Shown in pieces: positions 1 to 12,600 of a DNA stretch of 64,000 nucleotides. This DNA is from Psococerastis gibbosa (Eukaryota; Arthropoda; Insecta; Psocodea; Psocidae). Position 1 is the stretch's first letter. Each line of letters starts with the position of its first letter. Location of the stretch: the NCBI GenBank assembly GCA_963971405.1, contig OZ020484.1, positions 12,338,001 through 12,402,000 on the forward strand. The letters run 5' to 3'. A model generated the notes under the pieces. It had not been told where the DNA came from, did no database searches, and saw only the letters and a list, made by a program, of their open reading frames with translations. Made by a program: the position numbers and the translations under genes.

Positions 1-230
1 TTAAAAACTAGCGGACAACCACTTACCTACTACGTACCTAATTTAGGAAACATGCTTCGTTTGCTTAATACATGATTAGCCCATCAATTATGTCAAAAGT
101 CTGTAGGTAATAATCTCTATAAAGTTTGCGGCACTTGATGTCATTGTTGTTGGTTGAAATTAGAGCTGCTTTGGAATTCAGATACCTAAATAGGCTACAG
201 CGAACTTTTAAGGTGAGTCCGACGCCCTTA

Positions 231-610
231 GGTGCCCATTCCATTGACCGGCTAGGGCTATTTCCAAAAACGGTGACGTGGTAGCAGACATTCAAGACTT
301 AGGTGGCGTTTCCACCGACCTCGCATTGCAGAATTGACGGAAATGTTTATTTTCCTCTATGCCATAGTTAAAATTGATCAATGATCATACAGTAAAATCA
401 CAAACAAACTAAAATTAAAAAATGGCGTCATAGGATATGTTAAGTACAAACATTTTAATAGATTTCTATAAAAAGAAAAATTCTAATTTCCGTCAATGTC
501 ATTTGCATTCTGCAATGCGAGATTGGTGGAAACGCAACCTAAGTCTTGAATGTCTGCTACCACGTCACTGTTTTTGGAAATAGCCCTAGCTGGTCAATGG
601 AATGGGCGCC
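231..610. mobile_element. Foldback MITE (family F1), nested palindrome copy 1
   Basis: The two arms read toward each other from GGTGCCCATTCCATTGACCG to its complement near 610. The outer stem carries a GTGACGTGGTAGCAGACATT module. At 302-539 an inner palindrome begins with its own family-like end (GGTGGCGTTTCCAC). The centre carries a core module containing AAAATTGATCAATGATCA and AAATGGCGTCA. No coding capacity is seen. Confidence 0.85.
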
Positions 611-2025
611 TGACAGAAGGGCAATTTTGTCTGTTTTGCTTGACCGTTTTAACCCCTATCCCAAGCATGCTGGCAAACCTTCAGAACTGATTGTCGGTTG
701 GATTTCCGACACTTGCGACATGTAGCGTAGTGGTACGGACTCTGACTTTCACCGAAAGGTTGTTGGTTCGAGTCCCACACTGGCTAAATTTTCTGGCCAT
801 GCCTTGGAGGGCATGTAAAGCAGGCGGTCCCGGTCCTTCCTAGTTGAGTGTAAGAGAGGGCTTTATAGCCCTAACTCCGCTAGGCTGGCTTAGTAATATA
901 AACAATAAAAGTCCTTATTTATTTATTTATTTGTCGGAGCCACCTGTTTACTCAATCACTCCACTCACTAGACTACCATGAGTAGCCCATAAAAAATTGT
1001 AGGTAAGTATTTTCATGGGTGGTCACAGGAAGATTGAGCCGAGAAAAAAAGTCGAGCTTCGATTTTGACAATAAACGAGCTTTGTTATGAGTTTTTGATG
1101 TGAAAGGACTTGTATATAGGGCCTATGTTCCGGTTGGTAATTTGTCGATACCTTCCATCGGATTTGATCGATTAAAAACAAGTTGGCAGACTGGAATTAT
1201 AGAATCCAGCCTGACCGGCCACCAACGCGTATTTTCCAGCCTACGGTCTTATTTTGTGGTCAAACGCACTCCTATCCTCTCCAGTTTGATATTATTCAGC
1301 TCAAATTTATCTTGTACAACAGATTAAGTCTAGACATAAAAATTGACTACTGTCTAGAGAATCGGGCGTAGCCTACTTATCTTATTAACATTTAATTCAG
1401 TTTAGCAAATCCTTAGAAATTACTGTACATTAACAAGAATTGATGGCACAGGCACATGCTCATAGATTAACAATAGTTTACAGCCTACTTTACAAAAACC
1501 AAATTGTGTATAACATATCATACAATAGTTTATTATATTTTAGGAGGTCTTCATAGAACATTTTGGCCAATATAGAGGCCCAGGAACGTGAAATTATTAA
1601 ACAGCTCTCTTGATATGACCTGGCCTTTACCAAAAATTTGGAATGATTTCTCTTAACCCCTCAAACGTCTCATGCTAATTACTGTACAGTGCAACACTAT
1701 AAAAGTACCGAAGCATGACCCTTCCTAAACATTGCTGACTTCGTTGTCCCTCTGAATTCAGAAACCATGATCGTGTCTTCGCCGCTCTTCTATTTGTTCC
1801 TTATCTGAATTTAAATCCTGACTTCCTGCAGTTTTATGACTATACTGTATATTGTACTTTGTCCGTGACATACCCCTTCCCCAAAATGACTACCCAGATT
1901 CTCCAATGTTGATACTTGATTTGTTGAAATGGAGGCCGCCTACTAACAAAGGAACTCAGACTTGGGAGCAGCCTCTAGTCAATTTAGCCAGGAGCAATAT
2001 TTAGCAGAAAGATTGTAGCCTAATT
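611..2025. other. Gene-free stretch upstream of MICU
   Basis: It holds one SINE copy at 714-934. In 940-2025 I see no gene, RNA or recognisable repeat; the short open frames there look random. Confidence 0.5.
714..934 (+). mobile_element. tRNA-derived SINE, copy a
   Basis: Pol III box A-like TAGCGTAGTGG and box B GGTTCGAGTCC are both present in the head. A conserved body follows (GGCATGTAAAGCAGGCGGTC, GGGCTTTATAGCCCTAACTC), and the copy ends in a TTATT repeat tail. It is one of at least eight copies in the window. Confidence 0.85.
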
Positions 2026-2455
2026 CAGCGGTTCCCAGCCTTTTTGAGCCGCGCCCCACCAACGGTTTGAAAATATTCTTCACGCCCCACCTTAACATAA
2101 ATAACAAATAACACCAGTACTTTTTTTATAGTTTATTTACTATAGTAAATAATAAGAACACACAGGATCATTAAAAAAGAATTTTTTAATTCAGTTCATT
2201 AGTGAGCTTTTTGTTTTGACACTGTTTGGATGACATAAGAGAGTCAATGTCAGGATTTATCTTTGAAATTTTTTTCAATTTGCGCCAAAAATTTAAAATC
2301 ACTAAACATTTGTTTTGTTAATTTTTCAAATATTTTTATTTATATAGTTTATAGAGGCTATTGTATCAAGAATAAATTAATGAATAATAATACAATTGTC
2401 ATCTGTCCGCGCCCCACCTGGAGACCTCTCGCGCCCCACCGGTTGGGAACCGCTG
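2026..2455. mobile_element. hAT-type MITE with 8-bp target-site duplication
   Basis: Terminal inverted repeats CAGCGGTTCCCAGCC and GGTTGGGAACCGCTG enclose 430 bp. Directly repeated GCCTAATT flanks both sides (2018-2025 and 2456-2463), the 8-bp duplication expected of hAT transposases. CGCGCCCCACC motifs recur near both ends. There is no open frame for a transposase, so it is non-autonomous. Confidence 0.9.
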
Positions 2456-2463
2456 GCCTAATT

Positions 2464-3686
2464 GACAAAGTTCACACACAGTATATGTACCTCACTTTAA
2501 CCTTAACTTACGTTTTAGATCAAGATCCCCAATTCGCTCTAGTAACCGAGAGCCGTCATTCTACCTGCTCAGTGACCTAGTTCGTCAAAGTCTAGACACT
2601 ACGATATTATTGTTGACAGTTTGACTCGGCTTGAATTGTGAATTCATCACATCTACGATGTCATTGTTGATTAATAGTGGAAAATAGAAATGTTATGATT
2701 TATGTGAGAAATACTGCCGTTTGTATAGAACAATAGATTTTAAAATTCAAGTCTGGTGCTGGCTAGTTGTGCGATGTTAGTTTGAAGTGCAATTAATATA
2801 TTACCCAATGCTTACAAAGATGGTCTCAAAAAATATCTATCTAATTTTTTTGGCATTCCTGGAGTAGGCTAGGTAGGTACCGTACAGTACCTCATGGTAA
2901 ACATTAAAATTCTTACTACAGTTTTACGTTATACAATATTGTAGGTAACTTACTGCTTATTAATTATATGTTTTTATCTTTATGAGTAAGCACTATGTGG
3001 CCTACCTGTTCTGAAATAAAATAAGAGTACCGTACCGTACTAGGAGACAGAATAAATCTCGCCATTAACCTTAAAAAGTAGAGATAAACATTAAAAACTT
3101 ATATAGCAAGAAAGCTAACTGGCCAGTAGCGACACGCAGACAATACAATGCAATAATTTGTGTGGTCAGTGTGTTCCATCGCAACTGGGGAACTGTCCAG
3201 GTAGTAGCTTACGAGCGAGGTGCAGTGTACTGAGAAGCGAGTTTTCATTGAGAATGAACTTGTACCTATTGCGATTCGTAAGTAGGTTATAGGCCACAAT
3301 ATAAGCACTATTAAGTTAAAATTATGTACAAGTAGCTTGAGGCAGGGAAATTAGAGAAAGATATCTTTTATCTTCCTTGTTGCAAGCCATAGCAGGCCAG
3401 TTAGCCAATGTAATGAACTAGTAAGCCAGTAGGCTTATTCGTCATTAATTGTTAACTTTCTACCAATTTATTTTAAAGTAAAAGTACCTACAATAGATTA
3501 ACGAAACAAGAATGAAAACTTTCCAGAGAAAAAAGGCCCAAAATGAAAACGTAGAATGAAGCAATTCAAAAGTACGCATGCGCTAACTTGGTTAAAATAA
3601 GAAGATTGGCATATGCATCTACCGGGAATGACAGAACATGTTTCTTAACCTTACATCAATCCAACTTTCTCAATGTAAAAACAAAC
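2464..3686. promoter_or_regulatory. 5' flank of the MICU gene
   Basis: This stretch directly precedes the MICU start codon and must hold its promoter and 5' leader. I see no TATA box in a convincing place and no repeat. The reading frame is open for about 33 codons before the ATG, but its conceptual product does not look like a mitochondrial presequence. Confidence 0.35.
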
Positions 3687-6600
3687 ATGGCGGTGTTTCG
3701 TAGACTTTTTGTGCAGTTTGACAAACAATTTACAAAATGTAATCAATTAAATCGCAATTTCAGTAGTTCATTAGCACCGAAAAAGTGGAGCAATGTGCAG
3801 AAGACATTTCTTATCGTGGCAGGTGCCGGAATCACAGTTTGGGGTGTCTCAAACTGGGGGAGAAACGCTACTGTGTATGCGTATAAACCACGAAAAGTAA
3901 GTTGTTTTCTCTCCTGTTGGTTTAGGGAAAGGCGTATGACGAATGACGTATCACGTACCAGGCTATTTAAAAGACGTATAAAAATAGGAATTTGTGAAAA
4001 AAACAAAGCTATACACATTATTCAGTGACTAGTATGGATACAGTGTCCTGAATACATACCGTAGGCCTAAGAATTAAACTGCAACCCAGCCACATCAACT
4101 GCAGCAAATTTAATTGTGACGACAGCACAACATAGCTTTTGATTTTCCTCTTAAACAGAAAAGCAATATTTAATTGCCTTCTTAAAAAGCCAGAAATTCG
4201 GATAGGCCCTCTTTACCTGTTAGCTTTTGAAGATGGCTTGTACCCTACTTTTCAACTAAGTTAAGTAAAAATTCCACAGGAAGTGTTTATCATTGTCAGT
4301 TATGTCGCATCCCTTAAAACAAATTAACCTCTAAGCTTTTATATGCAGTGGCCGTAAGTAACACAATTTTGGAACTCCTTCTACAGGACGCCTGCATTCC
4401 CGCTTTTTTGCAAATCAAGTTCCAAAACTGTTGCCGATCGGTGTTATTGACGTCCACACATTATGTATCATCAAAGTGAAGAGGACCGTTTCTTCTAAGG
4501 GATATGACCTGATTGATAGCTCTGCGATTAATACTTCCTGGGAAATTGGTTTTTACCCCTTATTGAAATAAAATAATTCGTACTATTTACTGTACTTTTA
4601 TTTTTCAGACAAGGAAAATATTAAAAATGTGTATAAGATAGGTATATCAACATTTCTTCCTGAACTTTAAATTTCTATCCCCGCGTAGGAAAAAAGTTCT
4701 GGTGCAAAGGATGTTGGATGTGGCATTTAAAAATAATATCTCTTTTCATAATTTCTTATTCTTATTATAAAATTCATGTCTCGTGTTTTAAATACTAAAG
4801 TGGAATGATTCGTTGGATTGTCCTTGTACTAAAGAAGTTGTCATTACTGTACCTGGCCAGAGAGAGGCGGACGCAGCGACCGGCACTGCGGGCAATTGCC
4901 CCCCCCCCCCTTGGAAGGCAGTTATATTCTTTGCCTCTAAAATCCAAGTGTTACTGCACTCAAAATGCGTAAAACCCCACTATTTCAAAACAATTATATT
5001 AATTCGCTGTAGGCTACTATATAAACCTTATTACTCTGAAAATGCGCCTGTTTCAGCCCTATTTTTCAAACATTTTCACCCGGGGGAGACCCCCAGGCCC
5101 CCCGTCATATCCTCCGAACCCTCTGGCTCATGCGCAAAGGACACTAAGGTCATTAATTTAAAAGCTGTGTACGTGCATGAGAACGGCTTACCCCATTTCA
5201 TCCACTTTTATGAAAATGGGTGGAGGGGCGCCAAATTATACACCGCCCCCTCCGAAAACCTATCATTACGCCACTGAGAAGTGCCTCCTTCTTCTATGAG
5301 GTCTGGCACCGCCTCTGTACCTGGCTCATTTCGGTTTTATATGTACAATGCCGATAGCCGCAGCAGGAGCAACCTTTCACACTACTAGGTACATACGTAT
5401 TTCGCAGATTTTTTATGTCTCCAACCGTTCCCGAAGAAAATGACATTCTCTGAATATGGGCATGCAAAAGTATTTTGCCGGAAAGTTGGTCTAATTCGAT
5501 TTCGCTTATTGTTGCCCCGCTGAAATTTAGAAAAACACTCAGTTAATTTTTGTACATGCCGACAAATTATTTGGGTGCCGCTTATTTTAAATTTTATTCA
5601 GCAAGTTAATTTGAATACGGTATTATATGTAGATGTAGGGGTTTGTTGGGGATGAAACCACCCTCAAAATGAGCGCAGAGGATTCCATGGGCTCAAATTT
5701 CATTCCCGGGGTTGTAGGCGAATAGGCGATCATTTTACAACTTGGCAGTCAAGCGCTGCGCACCCCGCTGCTTACCGTCTGGGTACTACGTTGTCAGGAA
5801 CAGGCGAATTTTTGGTTAGTCAAGCATTTAGCGACAAGCCACTTCGCGCTTCAGAAGGTTCGACGGGACTCGAACCCGGTTCACCTGGATGGTAGCCCCT
5901 TACTACCTTTGGACTAACCGTTCAGTCGATTCCATGGATGCTAGGGACGTGGGTGCCTTCGTTGACTTGACTTGACAGACGGACGGTTTAACTGAATTAA
6001 TGTATGATATATAATAATGAACCTGAGTGGTTTTTGTATCATAATTTGAGGGTACATATTCTGGTTACATAGTTGAGGACTCCACCCCGGGGATTTCAAA
6101 ATATACGAGGCGATAATTTAGTGGAACCTGTGTATCGTATCTTATGAGGAACATAATACACGGCGCGTCCTGTGGGCCAGTACCATTGTCTGACTGCCAT
6201 CAGTATTTAGTTTGTTTTATATCTGAATAACGATAACTTTGGAACATTATTAACTTATTATGATTATTGTATGCAAATGGCTGAACATTGACTCGCACCC
6301 TCAAAGACCGGGGAAATACTGTACATTTTATTATTTTTCATGCTATTGTTTGTATGCGGAAACTCCTAATAAAAAGTGGGGAAAATCAATGTAATTTCAT
6401 AAGGCGCATATTATACATGTTGATTGCCTTAGGCGCATATTCCACCGACCGGCTAGGGCTAAATACAAATACGGTGACGTGGTAGCAGACATTCAAGACT
6501 TAGGCGGGGTTTCCTCCGACCTCGCATTGCAGAATGCAAATGATATTGACGGAAATCAGAATTTTTCTTTTTATAGAAATCTATTAAAATGTTTGTACTT

Positions 6601-9600
6601 AACATATCCCATGACGCCATTTTTTAATTTTAGTTTGTTTGTTTGTGATTTTACTGTATGATCATTGATCAATTTTAACTATGGCATAGAGGAAAATAAA
6701 CATTTCCGTCAATTCTGCAATGCGAGGTCGGTGGAAACGCCACCTAAGTCTTGACTGTCTGCTACCACGTCACCGTATTTGTATTTAGCCCTAGCCGGTC
6801 GGTGGAACATGCGCCTAAGGCAATCAACAGTGCCATGGTTGACATGAATTTCTGTCGGGAACGGACATTGTAATGTTCAGACTTCAGAGGAACAAACTGT
6901 ACAGTCCTATTTCTTCATGCCCTAGGGCTACAACCGCAATGCTAATCAAGGGGGGGGGGGGTAGCCGTACCCATGAGTTGCATGACGCCCATTTCTGAAT
7001 TGGGTCATTGTTGACCCGGGGTTGCTCTATCTGAGGGTTAGCACAGCCCAGTGCATAGTCAAGAAAATGCAATATAGCGACGTTAGTTAGCAAACGTTAT
7101 AGGAACAGCAAACTACTACTGGGCTATAAAAGGGTCCGTCTTGTCCACGGTTCTTTATGCCAATGCTTTGCTAGGGACCATAGAGCTTTGGTTGTCGGAG
7201 ATAGATAGACGGACAAACAAACTGATAGAGATGAGTAGATATTAATAAAAGAAGCAGATACTTTAACTCACTTCGTAAATACTCCTTATATAATGACTGT
7301 AAAATATCAGCTAAATTTGGTGATATACTAAGACTAGTCTTCACTTCTTATTAGAGTACTTGAATTGCATTCTTCAGTTTAAGGCGGGTATTCCACATAC
7401 GTCAATCGTCAATGAAAAATTGAAAAATGACGTTTTAGCAGACATTAAAGACATACTAAAAATTCTGCTACCACGTCAATTTACGTCATTGTTACGTCAT
7501 TTTTCAATTTTTCATTGACCATTGACGTATGTGGAATACCCGCCCAAGGCAAAAATCTAATTGAAGCCAACTACACCTACTTGCCTATCATAGGCCTACC
7601 TATAGTGTCTGTCATGGGACTCGTCGATGCTACCTATTTTATTACCATGATAAAAAATTCGTTTTGATTACTTTATTCCATGAGACTAAAATTCCAATAG
7701 ACTAAACTTGGCAGGCTTTATGATTTTGGTTTCGTACTGATGCTTGATGAAGATGCTATAGTTATCCAAACCGCGTATGAACCGCGGGGCGCCGTTTTAT
7801 AGGGTCATTATTTTGTGGAGCTTCGGGACACGCGCGCTGTTCCCACATTCCAGCTTTTTATCCCTCTTATTTATGCTTGTACAGTTTCACCCCCGTAGCT
7901 AGCGGGCGGCTCATCTTTGTTGTTTTTATGGCAACTACGTTAATCAGAATGGCATTGTTTTCGTATTAGGGATCAATTTTGTGTTGTGATAATTTGAAAA
8001 AATTAAAATTAACGCAGCTTCGGCATAGCGGACTTTTGGAAACAGCGAAAATTGTACGGGGGCATTTTTTCGGCTGGGATACACCACCATTTTAAAATCA
8101 TCAGCAAGACCGCAGACAGATTTTTATTGAGATGTTTTTTATCTTTAATAGTATAGTGCAATAGCTATAGATTGATTGGGGACTCTTTAACACGTTCACG
8201 GACAGGACTGTTATTGCAGTCGTGTTAAGGCCCTATCGGGGGATGTCGTACCACTAAAAAAAGGTCGAAAATTCAAAATATGTCACTTACTAGTTCAGGT
8301 AAATCTACCACCCATGATGCTCTTATGGCTAAAGCAACTGCTACAAAAGTTCTGTCCTATAGTGGGGTCTAGAATTTTTGCTGCTGTGTCCCACGAGTTG
8401 CGACTGGAAGCAACTGCAATAGCAGTGGTGATAGGTAAATTGCAGCATGTTTGGACTGCTGTGATAATTTAATATGTAAAATTTTTATGGTGGCTGATCG
8501 TGTTAATGGGCGTTTGCCTAAAATAAGTGACTAGTGCCAGCCACCCCCTTGCGGAGGAATTTCGGTGTTCAGGCATGTAGGGAAACGCATAACACCAGTC
8601 ACCTAGGAATTTGTATACTCACAGACTTGTGAAGTGAACTTATGACTGTTCAAAAGGCTTTAGCCTACGTCAGCGTATTCCAATAATAATAATAGGAATT
8701 TGCCTGGTAGTGGCGAAAAACGGCCATATGTTCACAATTGGAAATAAGGATGGGGTTAGGAATGTTATCTCTTCCCTTTAGCTTTGGTAAATTTAAAAGC
8801 TAGTGATCCTTGTAGGGTAAAACAATTATTAAGGTGTCTGAGGGGGTAGGCGCAAAAACTGAGATTATCAGGGCGTGAGAACTGAGGCTAGCACTGACGG
8901 GCCCTGTCAACTCTTGTGTATTTGACGCCCGCTCAATCAAAAACAGCTATCCTCGAATATTTGAACAGCTGCTGGAAGACTAGGAGACGTCCAAGTCGTT
9001 TTGCTAATGCGGTTCCCATTTATTGCCCAGCCAGGATGATTTTATTAATTTAAAAAAAAAGTAAGGAGTAAAGGGAACATCAATGTAACTGATTAATCGT
9101 AATTGCTTAATTTTATTTACGATACAAAGTTGGTACCTACTAGAAGAGCTCATGAGAACATGTATTCGCATAAATACTATCTCTGACCTATCGCCAAAAA
9201 GCGTGACCCGACTTATCTTATGAAATCCGTTTGTTTTTGATACTAAAAGATAAGACCGTATAAAACAAATACAATAGGCCCCACTTGGACTAAATTATAG
9301 TATAATAGTGGCTAAAGGTTTGGTCCCGCATTATAGCGATTCTATTTTAGTTAATAATTATTGTCTTTAGCCTTTTTTGTATTATGAGACAAGGATTCGA
9401 ACATCCCTAATCTGCACTTCCTTGTGAGGAATATGGAAGCGCGTAATTGTGACTAAACAGATAAGGGACAAGTGCATATAACTGTCTTTTGTGTGCAGGC
9501 CACTCTTTTGTCCCGGGGGGTTGAGAACTAGTCCTGAAGGCGGAGGAACTTAATGAAGAGTTAACAGCATAATGATATGGTTAACATGAAAAAAGACTTT

Positions 9601-12600
9601 ATAGTCTTATTGTTCGCCAATTGCGTTGCAATAAAGTCGTTATTCCTTCATTCATAAGGATGCAGAAGACAACTGGGGAACCACTGCATTACCATCCCCC
9701 AGTATAATCATCATGATATCACTGTTTAGGCGCCACTTACACTGACGTCAATAGTGATGGTACTGGTGATATTGACGTGATTGACGTGGTAGCAGACATT
9801 AAAGACAGTCTAAAAATGTCTGCAATCACGTCAATATCACCAGTACTATCACTATCGGTGTAATGGGCGCCTAAATAATTTATGATTGCTAATTTTCGAA
9901 AAAAGAGACATTTAAAACTAGATAGGACAGACCAACACATTACCACACAGCAATAATGGCAGGGCACGCAATGCATTTGAGCGTGAATTTGCTTTCATTT
10001 TTTCAATTTTTTTTTTTGCACAAAACCAAATAGTTTTTTGGGAAAGCAAACTGTCCGGTTTCATTACTCAATTTAACACCTAAAACATTCCTGAAGGTAG
10101 AAATCATCGATAAAAAGGTTGAGCAGAAAAATTATTTTTAGTCATTTTTCATTAAAATTAAGTTATTTTTATTTTTTTACCCCCAGAAGCAAACTATCAA
10201 GGGTCCCCCCGCATTTTATCAACATTAATAACGATTAGAATATATGTGAATTTAAAAGAAATCGTTGGAGTCGTTTTTGAGAAATAATTTTTTTATACGT
10301 TTTTTTGTAGGTTTTTGAGAATAACCCCCCCCCCAAATTGAGTTAGCCCCAAATAAAAAAAATGGTCCCGAGGTATGATTTTTGTGAACCTACATGCCAA
10401 ATTTCACCCAAATCCACCGAGTAGTTTGCTCAGAAATCGATGAACAGACAGACAGACAGACATACATATATACAGACAGACAGAGCGACAGATAGACATT
10501 TCGTAAAAAAACACTTATTTAGGTTCCTGGGGCCTCAAAACGTGTAAATCCGTTGAAATCTCGGAATCGAAAATTTGGACCATCACAAAGCTTTCCTTAT
10601 ACTACGTATAAATTGGATAGCAATAAAGATGAAGAAGATAGGGCGATAGGGAAACTACTCGAAACTTGTGTACAAACGCGAATTTTAAAATATTTAGATT
10701 CGACCAACTACCTATCTCCTAATCAATTCGGGTTTCGAGCAGGAGTAAGTACAGAAAATGCTATCTTCGAACTGATCGACGCAATGATCGAAGGGCTGGA
10801 GAGGGGTGAGAGGGTGGCTACGGTTCAAATCGACCTATCTAAATGTTTTGACGTAGTCAACCATTCGATTGCAGTGGAGAAACTAAAATGCTTGGGAATT
10901 AATGGATCGCTATATTAGAGTGGTTTCGGTCATATTTTTCGGACAGAAGGCAAATAGTGCAAATAACCAGCCCTAAAGGTACCGCAAATAGCTCACCATT
11001 GCCAATTAAGCATGGAATATTTCAAGGGAGTGGATTAGGCCCCCTAATTTTTTTGATTTATACAAACCAACTATCAAATATTCCTATTAAATCAAAGATG
11101 GTCACCTTTGCAGACGATATAGGTATCGTGGTGAGAGCCCCTGATAGCGAAAGACTCCAACAAGAAATCGAAAATGATACAAAAAAAGTCATGACCTGGA
11201 TAAAACAACATAAACTAATACCTAATCTAAAAAAGACCAAGGTCATGTACCCCAGCTACCGACAAACCAACAGTGTAAATAGAAATCTGATATATAATGG
11301 CCAAATAATTGAGGAAATAAACGAAATCAAGTACTTGGGTATCACCATAGACAACAAGTTGACATGGAAACCACACATTGATAAATTACAAAAAAACCTC
11401 CGATCTATCAGCTACATATTATACAATCTACGGCGGTTTTTCCCACAATCAGCGTTAATCACTCTATATAAAGCATGGTACCAAGCCAAACTAAGTTACT
11501 GCATAGGCATATGGGGGGGAGCAGCAGCGACCCATATTCAACCATTACGAACGGCACAAAATTATACAGTAAAAACTCTCACAAGAAGCCATAGATGGTC
11601 ACACTCAAACACAATATATAAAATGAATAAACTGCTGCCCATAAACCTCCTATACAATAAAAATTTGCTAATGTTTACCACAAAACATATTGCAACAATA
11701 AACACACGTAATAATGCAAGACAACACACAACAAGATCAACAGCCTACCATACTCTCCCCCTTCCCCACTGGAACCTGACAAACTCAAGACGATCATTAC
11801 GATATAAGGCAACGACCCTGTACAACTTACTCACTAAGGACTTACACTCTAACAAACACGAGTATCCCACAGTAGACAACGACAACACTGACAAGAACAC
11901 AAGAACAGCTATTTACAAGACAATCATTAGAATATGGACGAAGAAAGAACTGGACAAATTACAATAGTAATGCGACGACAAATTACAATAGTTGTAATGA
12001 GTAATTGTTTGTTTCTAATTTTTTAATTTTAATAATATTTTATTTTTAATAATCTAAGTAAATATATATAATACCGTAGTCTTAGTTTAGTGCTACCCTC
12101 GCACGCCCATGGCATGAGGGGGCACTACTTTATATATGTACCGAGAAAAAATGTAAAGAAATTACACGGATTTATTATTATTATTATTATTATTAGATGG
12201 TACCTCTGCTATGGGCACGTCCTTTACGTATTGTACAATAGTTCGTGTAGGCGATTTCGGGTTCGAGTAATGAATGTGACGTTAGCCCCTCGTTTGACAA
12301 ATTTGTATTATATGCCACAGATTGTTACTGCTCTCGGTTTTTGCGCCCTGTACGAGTGTCAATTAGTACGCAGGCGTCAACAGCTGTAGTAGTGATGAGC
12401 AATGATGTCAATTTGTCGCCTAGATGTTGAAAACACCCTTTCAACCCCCTCAATGACTGTACAAGTCATGAAAAATTGATCTCATCTCCGGTTCCTGTCC
12501 TACCCTACACTTTTAAAGCCCTGTGGGTTACACGTTTAGTACATTTTGTTCGATGCTGTTTAAGCAAATGGTAATGTTTTATGTTTTTTATTTGATATTG

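Noticed and set aside
4813-5277. 154-codon open frame on the + strand
   Set aside because: It crosses homopolymer C runs and a dispersed repeat, has no recognisable domain, and its ATG-to-stop length is explained by local GC-rich repeat DNA.
5857-5930. Functional tRNA gene on the - strand
   Set aside because: Good internal promoter boxes, but the acceptor and T stems do not pair.
10445-10495. CRISPR-like array of CAGA units
   Set aside because: It is a short tetranucleotide tract inside a dispersed repeat in an animal genome, with no spacers.
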